DNA from: Rhodobacterales bacterium HKCCE2091
Lineage (GTDB): Bacteria > Pseudomonadota > Alphaproteobacteria > Rhodobacterales > Rhodobacteraceae
Assembly: GCA_015689685.1 (NCBI GenBank)
Contig: WVSL01000001.1
Span: 297,001 to 361,000, forward strand
DNA length: 64,000 nucleotides
Reading direction: 5' to 3'
Position 1 is the stretch's first letter; every line of letters begins with the position of its first letter. Both the position numbers and the translations under genes were made by a program. The notes under the pieces are model-generated. The model searched no databases and was not told the origin of the DNA. It was given only the letters and a program-made list of their open reading frames with translations. This document shows, piece by piece, positions 1-9,686 of the stretch.

Positions 1-608
1 CCCTGGCCGCAAGGGCGCTGGGCGATGTCGCCGGGCTGCGGGTGCTGGACATGTGCGCGGCCCCGGGCGGCAAGACGATGCAGCTTGCCGCCGCCGGGGC
101 GGAGGTCACGGCGCTCGACATCTCCGAGGACCGCATGGCGCGGGTCGCGGAAAACCTCGCGCGGACGGGGCTTCAGGCCGATTGCGTGACCGCCGATGCG
201 CTGGTCTACGACGCCGCGCCGTTCGACGCGATCCTGCTCGACGCGCCGTGTTCGGCCACCGGCACGATCCGGCGTCACCCGGAACTGCCGCTGATCCGTG
301 GCCCGAAGGACGTCACCTCTCTCACGCGGTTGCAGGCGCGGCTGATTGACCGGGCGCTTGGCCTGCTGAAGCCGGGCGGGCGGCTCGTCTACTGCACCTG
401 TTCGCTTCTGCCCGCGGAGGGCGAGGACCAGGTCGCCGCCGCCTTCTCGCGGCATCCGCGGCTTGCGCCCGTGGCGCTCGATCCTGTGGCGCTCGGCGCC
501 GCGCCGGAATGGTCCGGCCCGCACGGGTCCCTGCGCCTGCGCCCCGATTTCTGGCGCGATATCGGCGGGATCGACGGGTTTTGCATCGCGCTTCTCGAAG
601 CCCGGTGA
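1..608 (+). CDS. rsmB: 16S rRNA cytosine-C5 methyltransferase, C-terminal part (cut by window edge)
   Basis: This is the catalytic half of a RsmB/Sun (Fmu) family SAM-dependent RNA methyltransferase, which makes m5C in 16S rRNA. The reading frame is open from the first bases of the window, so the N-terminal NusB-like RNA-binding part lies to the left. Visible motifs are the SAM-binding run CAAPGGKT, the loop DAPCSATGTIRRHPE and the catalytic YCTCS near the end. The two cysteines in DAPCS and CTCS are those used by this family. Next comes a heparinase-like gene and purH on the same strand, a usual order in Rhodobacteraceae. RsmB is the best fit, though other members of the same superfamily share these motifs. 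Confidence 0.9.
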   Translation, partial: LAARALGDVAGLRVLDMCAAPGGKTMQLAAAGAEVTALDISEDRMARVAENLARTGLQADCVTADALVYDAAPFDAILLDAPCSATGTIRRHPELPLIRGPKDVTSLTRLQARLIDRALGLLKPGGRLVYCTCSLLPAEGEDQVAAAFSRHPRLAPVALDPVALGAAPEWSGPHGSLRLRPDFWRDIGGIDGFCIALLEAR

Positions 609-672
609 CAGGGCTCCGCCCCGGCCCTATCTTCGCCCGCGAACGAGAGGCCCCGAGCAGAGTCCGGTCCCG

Positions 673-2400
673 ATGACGAGCGATGCCAGCACCCCACGGC
701 CGCGGCCCGGCACGGGCGCGCGCCTGATGAATCGGTACGCGGCATGGCGCGGCGCGCGGGACGTGCGCGGCTTCACCTCGCAACCGGCACCGAAAACCCA
801 GGGCCGGCCGAGCCGCGGGCGGCAGTTCCTCGCCGGGAACTTCCTGCTGGCCGGGTCGCTGGTGGAGGCGCCGGGCGCGATGCCGTGGGACATCGCCGCA
901 CCCTCCCCCGCCTTCGAGGCCGCGCTGCACGGGTTCGGCTGGCTCGACGACCTCGCCGCGGTCGGGGACGGGCGGGCACGGCGCGCCGCGCAGGCCTGGA
1001 CGCTGGACTGGAGCCGGCGCTTCGGCCAGGGCGGCGGCCCGGGCTGGTCGCCGGACCTTGCCGGGCGGCGGCAGATCCGCTGGATCGCCCACGCCCTGTT
1101 CCTTCTGAACGGGATCGAGACCGCCGACAGCCGTGCCATCTTCGCCACGATGGGGCGGCAGGCCGGGTTCCTCGCCCGCCGCCACGATGCCGCGCCGCGC
1201 GGCCTGCCCCGGTTCGAGGCGCTGACCGGTTTCGTCCAGTCGGCCTCGGCGCTGGAAGGGTTCGGCGACCGCCTGCGCCCGGCGCTGGCCGCGCTGGCCT
1301 CCGAATGCGAGCGCGAGATCGACCCGACCGGCGGCATCGCCAGCCGCAATCCCGAGGAACTGCTGGAGATCTTCGCGCTGCTGACCTGGACGGCGGCGGT
1401 GCTGAAGGAAACCGGCCGCGACCCCGACCCGACGCTCGATGCCGCCATCGCGCGGGTCGCGCCATGCCTGCGTAGTCTGCGCCATTCCGACGGCGGGCTG
1501 GCGCGGTTCCACGGCGGCGGGCGCGGCCGGGCCGGGCTTCTCGACCTCGCCCTGCGCCAGTCCGGCCTGCGCCCCGCGATGACCCGCGGCCCGGCGATGG
1601 GGTTCGCCCGGCTGGACGCCCCCGGCGTCACCGTCATCGCCGACGCCGCCGCCCCGCTGACCGGGGACGCGGCGCGGCTGTCCCATGCCTCCTCGCTCGC
1701 GTTCGAGATGTCGAGCGGCGGCTGCCCGCTGATCGTGTCCTGCGGGCCCGGCAGCCATCTCGGCCCGGAGTGGGAGCAGGCCGCGCGCGCCACCGCCTCC
1801 CACTCGACGCTCGCCATCGTCGGCTATTCCTCCGCCCGGCTGGGCCCGGGTCACGGCGCGACGCTGGCCGAGGGCCCGCGCCGGGTCGACCAGCAGATCC
1901 GCGTGTCCGGCGCGGCGACAGAGATCGCGCTGTCCCACGACGGCTGGCTGCGCAGCCACGGACTGACCCATCTGCGCCAGTTGTCGCTGGAAGCCGACGG
2001 GCGGCTCCTGAACGGCGAGGACGGGCTGGCCGCGCTCGACCCCGCCGACCGTTCGATCCTCGACCGCATCCTCGGACACCTGCCCGGTCACGCGCTGGAG
2101 TACGAGATCCGGTTCCACCTCCACCCCGAGGTCGAGGCCCATGTCGACATGGGCGGCAACGCGGTGTCTCTCGGGCTGAACACCGGCGAGGTCTGGGTTT
2201 TCCGCACCGCGGGCGACCCCGTCGGGATGAGCCTCCAACCGAGCGTGTACCTCGATTCCCGCCACCTGAAACCGCGCGCGACAAAACAAATCGTTCTATC
2301 CGCCCGCCTCTCGGGCTATGGCGGCGCGGTCCGGTGGTCGCTGGCACGGCCCACGGACCCGCCGAGGCGCCGCCGATCCCGCGCGCCGCAACTGCTTTGA
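673..2400 (+). CDS. Heparinase II/III family protein
   Basis: The 575-residue protein has a helical N-terminal part and a C-terminal beta-rich heparinase II/III-like part. The latter includes ATASHSTL near residues 375-382, resembling the conserved AxSTAAHSTL-type motif of the family. These proteins are related to polysaccharide lyases, but the member found beside purH in Rhodobacteraceae has no established substrate to my knowledge. No signal peptide is seen, so a cytoplasmic location is likely. The start at 673 is chosen because everything upstream in frame overlaps rsmB; a second possible start is the ATG at 727 (MNRYAAWR). It ends 14 bp before purH, so co-transcription is likely. Confidence 0.85.
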   Translation: MTSDASTPRPRPGTGARLMNRYAAWRGARDVRGFTSQPAPKTQGRPSRGRQFLAGNFLLAGSLVEAPGAMPWDIAAPSPAFEAALHGFGWLDDLAAVGDGRARRAAQAWTLDWSRRFGQGGGPGWSPDLAGRRQIRWIAHALFLLNGIETADSRAIFATMGRQAGFLARRHDAAPRGLPRFEALTGFVQSASALEGFGDRLRPALAALASECEREIDPTGGIASRNPEELLEIFALLTWTAAVLKETGRDPDPTLDAAIARVAPCLRSLRHSDGGLARFHGGGRGRAGLLDLALRQSGLRPAMTRGPAMGFARLDAPGVTVIADAAAPLTGDAARLSHASSLAFEMSSGGCPLIVSCGPGSHLGPEWEQAARATASHSTLAIVGYSSARLGPGHGATLAEGPRRVDQQIRVSGAATEIALSHDGWLRSHGLTHLRQLSLEADGRLLNGEDGLAALDPADRSILDRILGHLPGHALEYEIRFHLHPEVEAHVDMGGNAVSLGLNTGEVWVFRTAGDPVGMSLQPSVYLDSRHLKPRATKQIVLSARLSGYGGAVRWSLARPTDPPRRRRSRAPQLL

Positions 2401-2414
2401 CGAAGGAAGACCAC

Positions 2415-3998
2415 ATGCCCGATCTCGCCCCCCTGTCCCGCGCGCTGCTGTCGGTCTCCGACAAGACCGGACTGGTGGACCTCGGCCGCGCGCTGGCCGG
2501 TCGCGGCGTCGCGCTCCTGTCCACGGGCGGCACGGCCAGGGCGCTGCGCGAGGCGGGGCTGGAGGTGACGGACGTGTCCGAGGTCACCGGCTTCCCCGAG
2601 ATGATGGACGGTCGCGTCAAGACGCTGCACCCGATGGTGCATGGCGGCCTCCTTGGCAGGCGCGGGACGGACGACGCGGTGATGGCGGAACACGGGATCC
2701 CGGCGATCGACCTGCTGGTGGTGAACCTCTACCCGTTCGAGGAAACCGTCGCGAAGGGCGCGGACTACGACACCTGCGTCGAGAACATCGACATCGGCGG
2801 CCCCGCGATGATCCGCGCGGCATCGAAGAACCACGCCGACGTGGCGGTGGTGACCGACGTCGCCGATTACGACGCGCTGCTGGCGGAACTGGACGCCAAT
2901 GACGGCCGCACCACGCTCGACTTCCGCAAGCGGCTGGCCGGGATCGCCTATGCCCGGACGGCGGCCTACGACGCGGCGGTATCGGCGTGGATGGCGAGCG
3001 CCACGGGCGACCGAACCCCGCGCCGCCGCGCCTTTGCCGGTACGCTGGCGCAGCCCTTGCGCTACGGCGAGAACCCGCACCAGTCCGCGGCCTTCTACCG
3101 CGACGGATCGGCGCGCCCCGGCGTCGCGACCGCCGTGCAGCACCAGGGCAAGGAACTGTCCTACAACAACATCAACGACACCGACGCCGCGTTCGAGCTG
3201 GTGGCGGAATTCGACCCCGCGAACGGCCCCGCCTGCGCGATCATCAAGCACGCGAACCCCTGCGGCGTGGCGCGGGGCGACAGCCTGCGGGCGGCCTACG
3301 ACTCCGCCTACGACTGCGACCGGGTCAGCGCCTTCGGCGGCATCGTCGCGCTGAACGGCACGCTCGACGGCGCGACCGCAGAAGCCATCGCGGAGATCTT
3401 CACCGAGGTCGTCATCGCGCCCGACGCAGACGACGACGCGAAGGCGGTATTCGCGAAGAAGAAGAACCTCCGGCTCCTGACCACGGGCGCGCTGCCCGAC
3501 CCCGCCGCCGCCGGCCTGATGGTCAAGCAGGTCGCCGGCGGGATGCTGGTACAGGACCGTGACAACGGCCGGATCACCGGGGACGACCTGAAGGTCGTGA
3601 CGAAGCGCCACCCCGACCCGCGCGAACTGGCCGACCTCCTGTTCGCGTGGAAGGTCGCCAAGCACGTGAAATCCAACGCCATCGTCTACGCGAAGGATCT
3701 CGCCACCGTCGGGATCGGCGCGGGGCAGATGAGCCGGGTCGATTCGGCCCGCATCGCCGCCCGCAAGGCCGAGGACATGGCGGCGCTCCTGCCGCTGGAC
3801 GACACGCCCGCGAAGGGCGCGGTCGTCGCCTCAGACGCGTTCTTCCCCTTCGCCGACGGGCTGATGGCCGCCGCCGCCGCGGGGGCCACGGCGGTGATCC
3901 AGCCCGGCGGGTCGATGCGCGACGCCGAGGTGATCGAGGCCGCCGACGAGGCCGGGCTCGCGATGGTCTTCACCGGCATGCGCCACTTCCGGCACTGA
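2415..3998 (+). CDS. purH: Bifunctional AICAR formyltransferase / IMP cyclohydrolase
   Basis: PurH carries out the last two steps of IMP synthesis: formylation of AICAR with 10-formyl-tetrahydrofolate, then ring closure. The 527-residue length is typical. The N-terminal MGS-like cyclohydrolase domain begins [15 protein letters not shown]. The formyltransferase half has RYGENPHQ and the catalytic KH pair (K278, H279) in [12 protein letters not shown] purine-rich stretch GAAGGAAGA lies just before the ATG at 2415. lspA begins 3 bp after the stop, so the two are probably translated from one message. All expected active-site motifs are present. Confidence 0.97.
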   Translation: MPDLAPLSRALLSVSDKTGLVDLGRALAGRGVALLSTGGTARALREAGLEVTDVSEVTGFPEMMDGRVKTLHPMVHGGLLGRRGTDDAVMAEHGIPAIDLLVVNLYPFEETVAKGADYDTCVENIDIGGPAMIRAASKNHADVAVVTDVADYDALLAELDANDGRTTLDFRKRLAGIAYARTAAYDAAVSAWMASATGDRTPRRRAFAGTLAQPLRYGENPHQSAAFYRDGSARPGVATAVQHQGKELSYNNINDTDAAFELVAEFDPANGPACAIIKHANPCGVARGDSLRAAYDSAYDCDRVSAFGGIVALNGTLDGATAEAIAEIFTEVVIAPDADDDAKAVFAKKKNLRLLTTGALPDPAAAGLMVKQVAGGMLVQDRDNGRITGDDLKVVTKRHPDPRELADLLFAWKVAKHVKSNAIVYAKDLATVGIGAGQMSRVDSARIAARKAEDMAALLPLDDTPAKGAVVASDAFFPFADGLMAAAAAGATAVIQPGGSMRDAEVIEAADEAGLAMVFTGMRHFRH

Positions 3999-4001
3999 CC
4001 C

Positions 4002-4475
4002 ATGCGCCTGATGCTTCTCACCGCCTTCGCGGCCTTCATCCTCGACCAGGCGTCGAAATACGCGGTCGTGCACGGGATGAACCTCGACCAGCGGCTCGTG
4101 ATCGAGGTCTGGCCGCCGCTCCTGACCTTCCGCATGGGCTGGAACACGGGCATCAACTTCGGGCTCTTCGACCACGACGTGGAGGTGATGCGCTGGATCC
4201 TGATCGGGGTGGCGGTGCTGATCTCGGCATGGCTTCTGCTCTGGGGGCGGCACGGGCTGACCACGCCGAAGGCGCTGATCTCGGCGGGGCTGGTGATCGG
4301 TGGCGCGCTCGGCAACGCGCTTGACCGGGTGATCTACGGCGCGGTCGCGGATTTCCTCAACATGAGCTGCTGCGGCGTGCAGAACCCCTTCGCCTTCAAC
4401 ATCGCGGATGTCGCGATCTTCTTCGGCGCGATCGGGCTGATCTTCTTCGCCGAGTCGCCCCGGGGAAAGGCCTGA
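4002..4475 (+). CDS. lspA: Lipoprotein signal peptidase II
   Basis: LspA cleaves the signal peptide of prolipoproteins in the inner membrane just before the lipidated cysteine. The 157-residue protein has about four hydrophobic segments and the two catalytic aspartates of the family, D117 in AVADFLN and D136 in FNIADV, together with the conserved GNALDRV stretch. The NTGINFG motif corresponds to the usual NxGxAFG. It follows purH after a 3-bp gap. Its substrates in this window would include the DUF3035 and DUF3576 lipoproteins, LptE and the small transglycosylase. Confidence 0.96.
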   Translation: MRLMLLTAFAAFILDQASKYAVVHGMNLDQRLVIEVWPPLLTFRMGWNTGINFGLFDHDVEVMRWILIGVAVLISAWLLLWGRHGLTTPKALISAGLVIGGALGNALDRVIYGAVADFLNMSCCGVQNPFAFNIADVAIFFGAIGLIFFAESPRGKA

Positions 4476-4500
4476 CGGGCCAAGGGCAAATGGCCCCGTG
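4471..4500 (+). terminator. Weak GC hairpin downstream of lspA
   Basis: A 6-bp stem, GGGCCA at 4477-4482 and TGGCCC at 4491-4496, encloses an 8-base loop just after the lspA stop. There is no following T run, so it is at best a pause or attenuating hairpin and not a convincing intrinsic terminator. The next gene, a lipoprotein, has its own strong ribosome binding site. Confidence 0.3.
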
Positions 4501-4547
4501 ACGAGGCCAGCGGGATCGGTTAAACCGTCGCGGGAAGGAGTGGTGGC

Positions 4548-5060
4548 ATGACGCGGACATCTGTGATCCTCGCCCTTGCGGCGATCGTGGCGCTCGGCGC
4601 GTGTTCGCGCGACCGCCAGCCGCAACTCCTGAATCTCGCGCGCGCCAACGGGCCGGGGCCGGACGAGTTCTCGATCCTGCCGACCGAACCCTTGGAAATG
4701 CCCGAGGATCTGACCGCGCTTCCCGAACCGAACTTGGGCGGCGTCAACCGGGTCGATCCCGACCCCGAGGCGCAGGCGATCATCGCGCTCGGCGGCAATC
4801 CCGATGCCGCGCCGAACGCGGGCGGGCTGGTCAGCTACGCCGCCCGTTTCGGCATCGAGCAGGACATCCGCCCGACGCTGGCCGCGGAGGATCTCGAGTT
4901 CCGCCGCCGCAACGACGGCCGCCTGCTGGAACGGGTGTTCAACGTGAACGTCTACCACCGCGCCTACGAGGCCGTGGCGCTCGACCAGTACGCGGAGCTT
5001 GCCCGCCTGCGCCGGCTCGGCGTCTGGACGCCGTCCGCCCCGCCCGAAGGGCTAGAGTGA
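4548..5060 (+). CDS. DUF3035 family lipoprotein
   Basis: This 170-residue protein begins with a lipoprotein signal peptide ending in the lipobox LGAC, so the cysteine near residue 20 is expected to be lipidated after LspA cleavage. The rest is soluble and matches the DUF3035 pattern known mainly from alphaproteobacteria, including the opening LLNLARANGPGPDEF. An AAGGAG ribosome binding site sits about 8 bases before the ATG. No biochemical function is known. Its position between lspA and the paired M16 peptidases is conserved in Rhodobacteraceae and suggests an envelope role, which is inference. Confidence 0.88.
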   Translation: MTRTSVILALAAIVALGACSRDRQPQLLNLARANGPGPDEFSILPTEPLEMPEDLTALPEPNLGGVNRVDPDPEAQAIIALGGNPDAAPNAGGLVSYAARFGIEQDIRPTLAAEDLEFRRRNDGRLLERVFNVNVYHRAYEAVALDQYAELARLRRLGVWTPSAPPEGLE

Positions 5061-5145
5061 CGCAGTTCACGGCTTCGTCGCTTTCGCGACCGCGATCCGT
5101 GCCCTATCTGGTAAAGCGAGGGGCATAGACGAGGACGACACCACC

Positions 5146-6489
5146 ATGAGACATCGCTTGCTCCGGGGCCTTCTCGGCCTCGCCGCCGCCGTCTGGACCG
5201 CACCCGCGCTGGCCACCGGCGATGTCGCGGAATTCACGCTGGAAAACGGCATGCAGGCGGTCGTGATCGAGGATCACCGCAGCCCGGCCGTGGTCCACAT
5301 GGTCTGGTACCGCGTCGGTGCCGCGGACGAACCGCCGGGACAGTCCGGCATCGCCCATTTCCTCGAGCACCTGATGTTCAAGGGCACCGACGACCTCGCC
5401 GCCGGCGAGTTCAGCCAGATCGTCGAGGCCAACGGCGGCACCGACAACGCCTTCACGTCCTGGGACTACACGGGTTACATCCAGCGCGTGTCCGCCGACC
5501 GGCTCGGCCTGATGATGGAGATGGAGGCCGACCGGATGCGCGACCTCGCGCTCGACCCCGAGATGGTCGATACCGAGCGGTCCGTCATCCTCGAGGAACG
5601 GGCGCAGCGCACCGACAGCTCGCCTGGCGCGCTCTACAACGAACAGCTTCGCGCGGCGCTCTACCTCAACCATCCCTACCGCATCCCGGTAATCGGCTGG
5701 CGACACGAGATGGAGGACCTGACGCGCGAGGAGGCGCTCGCCTTCTATTCCCGCTACTACGCCCCCAACAACGCCATCCTGATCGTCGCCGGCGATGTCG
5801 ACCCGGACGAGGTCAGGGCGCTGGCGGAACAGCATTACGGCCCGCTGGAACCGACGCCGGGGCTGGAACCCCGCGCCCGCCCGTCGGAACCGCCGCAGAA
5901 CGCCGACCGGCGCGTGATCTACGAGGATCCGACCGTCGCGAGCCCCTACGTCTCGCGCAGCTACCTCGCGCCCGAACGCGATCCCGGCGACCAGGAAACC
6001 GCCGCCGCGCTGTCGCTCCTGGCCGAGATCCTGGGCGGCGGTCAGACCTCGCTCCTCAGCCGGGTGCTGCAGACCGAGGAACAGGTCTCGCTCTACTCCG
6101 CCGCGTTCTACGACGGGCTCAACCTCGACGACGGCAGCTTCACACTCCTGAACGTGCCGGTGCCGGGCCGCAGCCTCGAGGAGGCGGAGGCCGATCTCGA
6201 CCGCATGATCGCGCGGTTCCTCGAGGAAGGCATCGACCCGGCGCAATTCGAACGGGTGAAGTTCCTTTACGAAGCCAGCGAGATCTACGCCGAGGACGAC
6301 ACCTCCGGCCTCGCCCGCCGCTACGGCACCGCGCTGACCTCCGGCCTGACCGTGGAGGACGTGGCGGCCTGGCCCGAGGTGATCGCCGCCACCACCATCG
6401 ACGACGTGATGGAGGCCGCGCGCATGGTCTTCGGCCAGCATTCCGTCACCGGCTACCTCACCGTTCCCGACGCGGAGGACGCAGAATGA
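5146..6489 (+). CDS. M16 family zinc peptidase, catalytic member of a pair
   Basis: This 447-residue protein has a signal peptide (cleavage near ALA, residues 21-23) and an inverted zinc-binding motif HxxEH at H71-E74-H75. A third ligand glutamate lies in ILEERAQR, E151, 76 residues later. It is therefore the active subunit of a periplasmic M16B (pitrilysin/insulinase-like) peptidase. The next gene is a second M16 protein without the zinc motif, overlapping it by 4 bp (ATGA). In known bacterial M16B pairs the two proteins form a heterodimer that degrades peptides in a closed chamber. The substrate cannot be told from the sequence. Confidence 0.93.
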   Translation: MRHRLLRGLLGLAAAVWTAPALATGDVAEFTLENGMQAVVIEDHRSPAVVHMVWYRVGAADEPPGQSGIAHFLEHLMFKGTDDLAAGEFSQIVEANGGTDNAFTSWDYTGYIQRVSADRLGLMMEMEADRMRDLALDPEMVDTERSVILEERAQRTDSSPGALYNEQLRAALYLNHPYRIPVIGWRHEMEDLTREEALAFYSRYYAPNNAILIVAGDVDPDEVRALAEQHYGPLEPTPGLEPRARPSEPPQNADRRVIYEDPTVASPYVSRSYLAPERDPGDQETAAALSLLAEILGGGQTSLLSRVLQTEEQVSLYSAAFYDGLNLDDGSFTLLNVPVPGRSLEEAEADLDRMIARFLEEGIDPAQFERVKFLYEASEIYAEDDTSGLARRYGTALTSGLTVEDVAAWPEVIAATTIDDVMEAARMVFGQHSVTGYLTVPDAEDAE

Positions 6490-7796
6490 TCCGCGCCATC
6501 CTGACCGCCGCCTTCGCCGTCCTGGCCCTGCCCGCCGCGGCCCAGGTCGACATCCAGGAAGTGACCTCGCCCGGCGGGATCGACGCCTGGCTGGTGGAGG
6601 ATCACTCGATCCCCTTCGTCGCGCTCGACATCCGGTTCCAGGGCGGCACCTCGCTCGACCTGCCGGGCAAGCGCGGCGCGACCTACCTGATGACCGGCCT
6701 GCTCGAGGAAGGCGCGGGTGGCATGACCGACCAGGAATTCGCCGCCGCCGAGGAATCGCTCGCCGCGCGGTTCTCGTGGAACGCCTACGGCGATTCCGTG
6801 GTCATCAGCGCCGAGATGCTGACCGAGACGCGCGAGGCTTCCGCCGACCTTCTCAGGGCCGCGATCATGGAACCCGCCTTCGACGAAACGGCTTTCGAGC
6901 GGGTGCGCGGGCAGGTCCTGTCGATCATCGCGGGCAACCAGAACGACCCAGACGACATCGCGCCGGACACCTTCGCCGCGCTCGCCTACGGCGACCATCC
7001 CTATGCCAGCCAGCAGGAGGGCACGCCGGAAAGCCTTGCCGGCCTGACGCCGGACGACCTGCACGAGGCGCACCGGCGGCTCTTCACCCGCGACCGGCTC
7101 TATGTCGGCGCGGCCGGGGACATCACGCCCGAGGAATTGGGCGCGCTGCTCGACCACCTGTTCGGCGACCTGCCCGAAACCGGCGCCGAGGACGTGGGGG
7201 AAGCGCCGTGGAACCTGACCGGCGGCGTCACGGTGGTCGAGTTCCCGACCCCGCAATCGGTCGCCTTCTTCGGCCATCCCGGCATCGCCCGCGACGATCC
7301 GGACTTCTTCCCCGCCTTCGTGCTTAACCAGATCCTCGGCGGCGGCAACTTCCGCTCCCGCCTGCAGGACCAGGTCCGGGTGCAACGCGGCCTGACCTAC
7401 GGGATCGGCACCTACCTCGCGCTCAGCGATCATCGCCCGATGCTGCTCGGGCAGTTCTCGTCGTCCAACAACCTCGTCGCGCAGGCGATCGAGGTCGTGC
7501 AGGCCGAATGGGCGGACATCGCCGAGAACGGGGTGACGGAAACGGAGCTGGAAGCCGCGAAGCTCTACCTGACCGGCGCCTACCCGCTGCGGTTCGACGG
7601 CAACGCCAACATCGCGGGCATCCTCGCCGGGATGCAGCAGGATCACATGCCGGTCGACTACATCAACACCCGCAACGCCAACGTCGAGGCCGTGACGCTT
7701 GAAGACGTGCGCCGGGTGGCCGCGCGGCTCCTGCAACCGGACGAGCTTCACTTCGTCGTCGTGGGCCGGCCCGAGGGGCTTGAAAGCTCCGACTAG
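6486..7796 (+). CDS. M16 family peptidase-like protein, non-zinc partner
   Basis: The 436-residue protein has a signal peptide (ends near AAAQ) and the M16 fold. Where its partner has HFLEH it reads YLMTGLLEEG, so it cannot bind zinc there. It keeps the RGLTYG segment with the arginine/tyrosine pair that in M16B heterodimers is supplied by the non-zinc subunit to bind substrate in the partner's site. The start codon overlaps the stop of the first M16 gene by 4 bp, implying translational coupling and equal expression. It is thus the partner subunit, not a degraded copy. Confidence 0.92.
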   Translation: MIRAILTAAFAVLALPAAAQVDIQEVTSPGGIDAWLVEDHSIPFVALDIRFQGGTSLDLPGKRGATYLMTGLLEEGAGGMTDQEFAAAEESLAARFSWNAYGDSVVISAEMLTETREASADLLRAAIMEPAFDETAFERVRGQVLSIIAGNQNDPDDIAPDTFAALAYGDHPYASQQEGTPESLAGLTPDDLHEAHRRLFTRDRLYVGAAGDITPEELGALLDHLFGDLPETGAEDVGEAPWNLTGGVTVVEFPTPQSVAFFGHPGIARDDPDFFPAFVLNQILGGGNFRSRLQDQVRVQRGLTYGIGTYLALSDHRPMLLGQFSSSNNLVAQAIEVVQAEWADIAENGVTETELEAAKLYLTGAYPLRFDGNANIAGILAGMQQDHMPVDYINTRNANVEAVTLEDVRRVAARLLQPDELHFVVVGRPEGLESSD

Positions 7797-7847
7797 AGCG
7801 CCGCACGACGTTTGCGACTCGGGGGCGGCCATGCTAGTTCTGGTGGC

Positions 7848-9686
7848 ATGTCCGCCCCCAACCCCAACATAGGCGAAGACCGCCCGATCATCCGGCAACT
7901 CGACGAGGCCGCGATCAACCGCATCGCGGCGGGCGAGGTGGTCGAACGGCCGGCCTCGGCGGTCAAGGAACTGGTGGAAAACGCGCTCGACGCGGGCGCG
8001 CGCCGGATCACGGTCGAGGTCGCGCAGGGCGGCAAGGCGCTGATCCGCGTGATCGACGACGGCTGCGGGATGGGGCCGGACGACCTGCCGCTTGCGCTCG
8101 CCCGCCACGCTACGTCCAAGACCGACGGATCGGACCTCCTGAACATCCGGAGCTTCGGTTTCCGCGGCGAGGCGCTGCCCTCGCTCGGCGCGGTCGGGCG
8201 GCTGACGCTGACCAGCCGCGCGAGCGGCGGCGCGCACCGGCTGGCGGTCGAGGGCGGGCGCATGGGCCAGGTCGAACCCGCCGCGCTCAACCGCGGCACC
8301 ATCGTCGAACTGCGCGACCTGTTCTACGCCACGCCCGCCAGGCTGAAGTTCCTGCGCAGCGACCGGGCCGAGATGCAGGCGCTGACCGAGGTGGTGAAAC
8401 GGCTGGCGATGGCCGAACCCGCCGTGGGCTTCACGCTCCGCGACGCCGACGCCGACCGCGTGATCTTCCGCGCCGACCCCGAAAGCGGCGACCTGTTCGA
8501 TGCGCTTGGCGGGCGGCTCACGCGGATCATCGGCGCGGACTTCGTGGACAACGCGATCCGGGTCGAGGCCGAACGCGAGGGCATCCGGCTCACCGGCCTC
8601 GCCGCCCTGCCGACGTATTCCCGCGGCTCCGCCGTGCAGCAGCACTTGTTCGTCAACGGCCGCCCGGTGCGGGACAAGCTGCTCGTCGGGGCGGTGCGCG
8701 GGGCCTATGCCGATTTCCTCAGCCGCGACCGCCACGCCGCGCTGGCGCTGTTCGTCGACTGCCCACCGGAACGCGTGGACGTGAACGTGCACCCCGCCAA
8801 GGCCGAGGTGCGGTTCCGCGAACCGGGCCTCGTGCGAGGGCTGATCGTGACCGGCCTGCGCCACGCGCTCGCCGAATCCGGCCACCGCGCGTCGTCGACC
8901 GTGGCCGCCGCGACGCTCGGCGCGATTCGACCCGAGACCGGGGCACCGAGGATCTACCAGATGGACCGGCCCCATGCCGCGCCGTTCCGCCCCGCCCCCG
9001 CGCCTGCGCCGCACCCGATGCCCGCCTTCTCCGAGGCCGGGACCGGGTTCGCCGCCTCCGCCCGCGTCGAACCCGCGCCGGAGCCGGAGGCGGCCGTGGC
9101 GGCGGAACACGCCCCGCTCGGCGCCGCGCGGGCGCAGGTCCACGAGAACTACATCATCGCGCAGACCGGCGACGGCGTGGTGATCGTCGACCAGCATGCC
9201 GCCCATGAACGGCTGGTCTACGAGCGGCTCAAGCGGCAGATGGCGGAAAACGGTGTCGCAGCGCAGGCACTTCTGATCCCCGAGATCGTATCCCTCGGCG
9301 GCGACGCCGAAGGGCTTCTCGACCACGCGGAGGAACTGTCGCGCTACGGCCTGACGCTGGAGCCCTTCGGCCCCGGCACGGTCGCCGTGCGCGAAACCCC
9401 CGCGATCCTTGGCCCCGTGAACGCCGAGGCGCTTCTGCGGGACCTGGTGGACGAACTCGACGATCTCGGCGAGGCGATGAGCCTGTCGTCCCGCATCGAC
9501 GCGATCCTCAGCCGGATGGCCTGCCACGGCTCGGTCCGGTCCGGGCGCCGCATGGGGGCCGAGGAGATGAACGCGCTCCTGCGCGAGATGGAGGCGACAC
9601 CGCATTCCGGCCAGTGCAACCACGGCCGCCCGACCTACGTGGAGCTGAAACTGGCCGACATCGAACGGCTGTTCGGACGCACATGA
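7848..9686 (+). CDS. mutL: DNA mismatch repair protein MutL with endonuclease motif
   Basis: MutL couples mismatch recognition by MutS to strand incision. The N-terminal GHKL ATPase is clear ([28 protein letters not shown]). After a proline- and alanine-rich linker (about residues 365-420) the C-terminal domain carries the DQHAxxExxxxE metal motif starting at D448, with later ACHGSVR and CNHGRPT. This is the endonuclease-active type of MutL, unlike E. coli MutL, and suits a bacterium without MutH. The start at 7848 gives [11 protein letters not shown]; an earlier in-frame start at 7812 would read through an unlikely leader. It overlaps rmuC by 4 bp. Length is 612 residues. Confidence 0.96.
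   Translation: MSAPNPNIGEDRPIIRQLDEAAINRIAAGEVVERPASAVKELVENALDAGARRITVEVAQGGKALIRVIDDGCGMGPDDLPLALARHATSKTDGSDLLNIRSFGFRGEALPSLGAVGRLTLTSRASGGAHRLAVEGGRMGQVEPAALNRGTIVELRDLFYATPARLKFLRSDRAEMQALTEVVKRLAMAEPAVGFTLRDADADRVIFRADPESGDLFDALGGRLTRIIGADFVDNAIRVEAEREGIRLTGLAALPTYSRGSAVQQHLFVNGRPVRDKLLVGAVRGAYADFLSRDRHAALALFVDCPPERVDVNVHPAKAEVRFREPGLVRGLIVTGLRHALAESGHRASSTVAAATLGAIRPETGAPRIYQMDRPHAAPFRPAPAPAPHPMPAFSEAGTGFAASARVEPAPEPEAAVAAEHAPLGAARAQVHENYIIAQTGDGVVIVDQHAAHERLVYERLKRQMAENGVAAQALLIPEIVSLGGDAEGLLDHAEELSRYGLTLEPFGPGTVAVRETPAILGPVNAEALLRDLVDELDDLGEAMSLSSRIDAILSRMACHGSVRSGRRMGAEEMNALLREMEATPHSGQCNHGRPTYVELKLADIERLFGRT

Noticed and set aside
322-2289. Long minus-strand open frame opposite the heparinase-like gene
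   Set aside because: High GC gives long open frames opposite real genes; this one has arginine/glycine-rich composition and no recognisable domain, and overlaps a supported gene completely.
6453-9623. 1056-codon open frame on the minus strand opposite the M16 and mutL genes
   Set aside because: Composition is that of an antisense frame (rich in H, R, G, V) with no family motif; the plus-strand genes have clear motifs.
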